Shown one piece after another: positions 5,706 through 7,637 of a stretch of 7,637 nucleotides of DNA. The stretch is from Methanolinea sp. SDB (GTDB lineage: Archaea; Halobacteriota; Methanomicrobia; Methanomicrobiales; Methanospirillaceae), in assembly GCA_001412335.1 (NCBI GenBank), contig LKUF01000440.1, forward strand, positions 1-7,637, given 5' to 3'. A model generated the notes under the pieces. The model was not told the origin of the DNA. It searched no databases and worked only from the letters and a program-made list of their open reading frames with translations. How positions within the stretch are numbered: position 1 is the stretch's first letter; each line of letters begins with the position of its first letter. A program made the translations under genes and the position numbers.

Positions 5706-7637
5706 CATTTTTCCTGGAGATACTTGTCATCGTCACCCTCACCCTCTTTGTCCTCTTCATATGCAATTACCTGAAGATCCCGCTCATCATCGGGTATATC
5801 CTGTCGGGAGTGCTTGCAGGCCCCTTTGTGTTGAGGATGGTTGGAAACACCGATATCATTGATCTGTTTGCAGAGATCGGAGTGATCTTTCTCCTGTTCA
5901 CCATCGGGATCCAGTTCTCGTTAAAGAGCCTCTTCGAGGTGAAGAGACTGGTCGTGCTGGGCGGATCGCTCCAGCTGGTCTTTACGACCGTCTGTGTCCT
6001 GGCCGCGGGCCTCTTTCTTGGAATACCACTCAACCAGGCGATATTCCTCGGATTTATCGTCTCCTTAAGCAGCACTGCCATCGTGATGAAGGTGCTGCAG
6101 GAGCGGGGCGAGCTGGAGAGCCCCCATGGCAGGACCGCTCTTGCCATCCTCATCTTCCAGGACCTCATGCTCATCCCACTCATGTTCATCACGCCGTTTC
6201 TCGCAGGCCCGGAGTACTACCAGGCCCCCTCGATCGTGCTCATCTTCATCACCGGTCTCTCCATAATCGGCGTGGTCATCGTGGCAACCAGGTATGTCGT
6301 GCCCCGACTGCTCTATTACTCGGCGAGGATGAAGAGCCAGGAGATCTTCCTGCTCTCCGTCGTCGCGATCTGTTTTGCCATCGCCTGGATCATCAGCCAG
6401 ACCGGGATTTCGCTCGCACTCGGTGCATTCGTGGCCGGCCTGATGATCTCGGAATCAGATTTTTCCGTTGCGGCTTTGAGCCACATCATGCCCTTCCGTG
6501 ACGTCTTCGTTGGCTTCTTCTTCATCTCGATCGGAATGCTCCTCGATATCGGGGTCTTCCTCTCCCGGCCACTGCTCATCATCGGCCTTGCACTCGGGAT
6601 CATCGTCCTCAAGTTCTTCACCGGGCTCATCACGGGCGTCTTTTTGAACCTCTCCCGGAGGACCGCGCTTCTCTCCGGGCTTGCACTCTGCCAGATCGGG
6701 GAATTCTCCTTCATACTCGCAAAGGCAGGAGAGAGCTTCGGGCTTATTGCAGGCAGCGTCTACCAGGTGATACTCGACGTGACGTTGATCACCATGCTCG
6801 CCACCCCGTTCGTCATCGGCGGATCCCACCGGATCGCCGGGCAGATCTCCGAGCGGATCGGGGATATCATGGGGCCGTCATGCGAGTTCGACCTCACCCG
6901 CGCCGGGGAGATGGCCGACCACCTCATCATCATCGGGTTCGGCTTAAACGGGAAAAATGTCGCCCGGGTGGCACACTATGCGGGAATTCCCTACCGGATC
7001 ATCGATATGAATCCCGACATCGTCAGGGAGGGATGCGACCTTGGAGAACCGATCTTCTATGGCGACGCCACCCAGCAGGCAGTGCTCGAACTGGCCGGGG
7101 TGAAGACTGCAAGAATCATCGTCATCGCGATCGCCGACCGCATCGGGGCGCAGCAGATCGTGCAGAGTGTCCGGTCGCTGAACCCGGAGATCCAGATCCT
7201 TGTCAGGACCCGTTTTGTCAGCGAAGTCCCACACCTGGTCGAGCTTGGCGCAGACGAGGTGATACCGGAGGAGTTCGAGACATCGGTCGAGATCTTCACC
7301 CGGGTGCTGGCAGAATACCTCACCCCTGCCGAGGAGATCCAGCACCTCGTCGATGAGATTCGGGCTGAAAACTACGAGTTGCTTCGCGAGACTCCCAGTT
7401 CCCACCTTGCAGGGATACGGGTGCATCTCCCCGAGCTCGATGTCGCATCGTTCTATATACCTCCAGAGAGCCCGCTTGCAGGAACGACGCTTGGCGAGAC
7501 ACGCTGGCGCAGCCAGATGGGGATCAGCGTGATCGCAATCCAGCGCGGCGACCACGCGTTGCTGAACCCCGAGGCCGATGCAATCCTCCAGCCCGGAGAC
7601 GTGGCCGTGATCGTCGGGAGCGTGGACTGTGTTCGCG
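5696..7637 (+). CDS. KefB-like CPA2 cation:proton antiporter with RCK_N and TrkA_C domains (partial, C-terminus cut)
   Basis: Open from ATG 5696 to the window end (647 complete codons). Residues 1 to about 375 are a multi-helix Na+/H+-exchanger-type membrane domain (PF00999). They include SLSSTAIVMKVLQERG and, in the next helix, FQD with Q155-D156, the 'QD' form seen in KefB/KefC proteins rather than the ND or DD of Na+/H+ antiporters. A cytoplasmic RCK_N (TrkA-N) Rossmann domain follows, with GFGLNG at 414-419 (GxGxxG), an acidic D437 at the end of the second strand for ribose binding, and YGDAT at 455-459. A TrkA_C domain starts near 555 (SPLAGTTLGE) and reaches the edge with LQPGDVAVIVG. 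Such proteins exchange K+ (or Na+) for H+ under nucleotide control at the membrane. Probably only about 10-30 residues are missing. GGAG at 5689 precedes the start by three bases, inside the inverted repeat. E. coli Kef is gated by glutathione, which methanogens are not known to make, so the ligand here is probably different. Confidence 0.95.
   Translation, partial: MESAFFLEILVIVTLTLFVLFICNYLKIPLIIGYILSGVLAGPFVLRMVGNTDIIDLFAEIGVIFLLFTIGIQFSLKSLFEVKRLVVLGGSLQLVFTTVCVLAAGLFLGIPLNQAIFLGFIVSLSSTAIVMKVLQERGELESPHGRTALAILIFQDLMLIPLMFITPFLAGPEYYQAPSIVLIFITGLSIIGVVIVATRYVVPRLLYYSARMKSQEIFLLSVVAICFAIAWIISQTGISLALGAFVAGLMISESDFSVAALSHIMPFRDVFVGFFFISIGMLLDIGVFLSRPLLIIGLALGIIVLKFFTGLITGVFLNLSRRTALLSGLALCQIGEFSFILAKAGESFGLIAGSVYQVILDVTLITMLATPFVIGGSHRIAGQISERIGDIMGPSCEFDLTRAGEMADHLIIIGFGLNGKNVARVAHYAGIPYRIIDMNPDIVREGCDLGEPIFYGDATQQAVLELAGVKTARIIVIAIADRIGAQQIVQSVRSLNPEIQILVRTRFVSEVPHLVELGADEVIPEEFETSVEIFTRVLAEYLTPAEEIQHLVDEIRAENYELLRETPSSHLAGIRVHLPELDVASFYIPPESPLAGTTLGETRWRSQMGISVIAIQRGDHALLNPEADAILQPGDVAVIVGSVDCVR

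Noticed and set aside
5670..5710. Hairpin 5677-5705 as an intrinsic transcription terminator
   Set aside because: The T-run precedes rather than follows the stem, and the right arm is the beginning of the antiporter coding sequence.
6316..7555. Minus-strand open frames opposite the antiporter gene
   Set aside because: They are antisense shadows of a clear CPA2-RCK coding frame; the translations are charged and without domains.

Overview
The window looks like archaeal chromosome, most likely a GC-rich methanogen of the Methanomicrobiales (Methanoculleus/Methanofollis-like). The support is AT-rich archaeal TATA boxes (for example TTTATATC near 2040) in otherwise GC-rich DNA, GGAG-type Shine-Dalgarno sites, an apparently near-leaderless gene, and protein families common in those genomes. 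The lineage is inference; no marker gene is present.

Left part, minus strand (1-1835): three co-directional genes read away from a divergent intergenic region. They are an NTF2/SnoaL-fold protein (1835-1401), a small DUF6790-like membrane protein (1391-897) whose ribosome-binding site overlaps the end of the first gene, and, after a 126-base gap, a lipoprotein substrate-binding protein of the amino-acid-binding (SBP_bac_3) class that runs off the left edge (770-1). No ABC permease or ATPase gene is visible.

Middle, plus strand (1836-5396): a 277-base divergent promoter region, then a 163-residue cysteine-containing protein ending in a CxGDxxC motif (possible ATC-hydrolase/V4R-like fold), then a complete 914-residue P-type (P2-class) cation ATPase. 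The gap between the two is 47 bases with no TATA box, so they probably form an operon.

Right part, plus strand (5397-7637): a 51-codon remnant of a neurotransmitter:sodium symporter (NSS/SNF family), keeping only TM1 and its Na+-site residues before a stop codon, and then a KefB-like CPA2 cation:proton antiporter with a C-terminal RCK (NAD-binding) and TrkA_C module, cut by the right edge. The plus strand therefore reads as a cation-homeostasis neighbourhood: primary pump, dead secondary symporter, and nucleotide-gated K+/H+ antiporter.

The most unusual signal is at the antiporter start. A perfect 10-bp inverted repeat (5677-5686 / 5696-5705) contains the ATG in its right arm and the Shine-Dalgarno in its loop. 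The same left arm can alternatively pair with the Shine-Dalgarno itself. A 14-bp perfect palindrome lies just upstream of the TATA-like box. This could be an RNA start-site switch, a DNA operator, or both. No tRNA, rRNA, CRISPR array or complete mobile element was seen.
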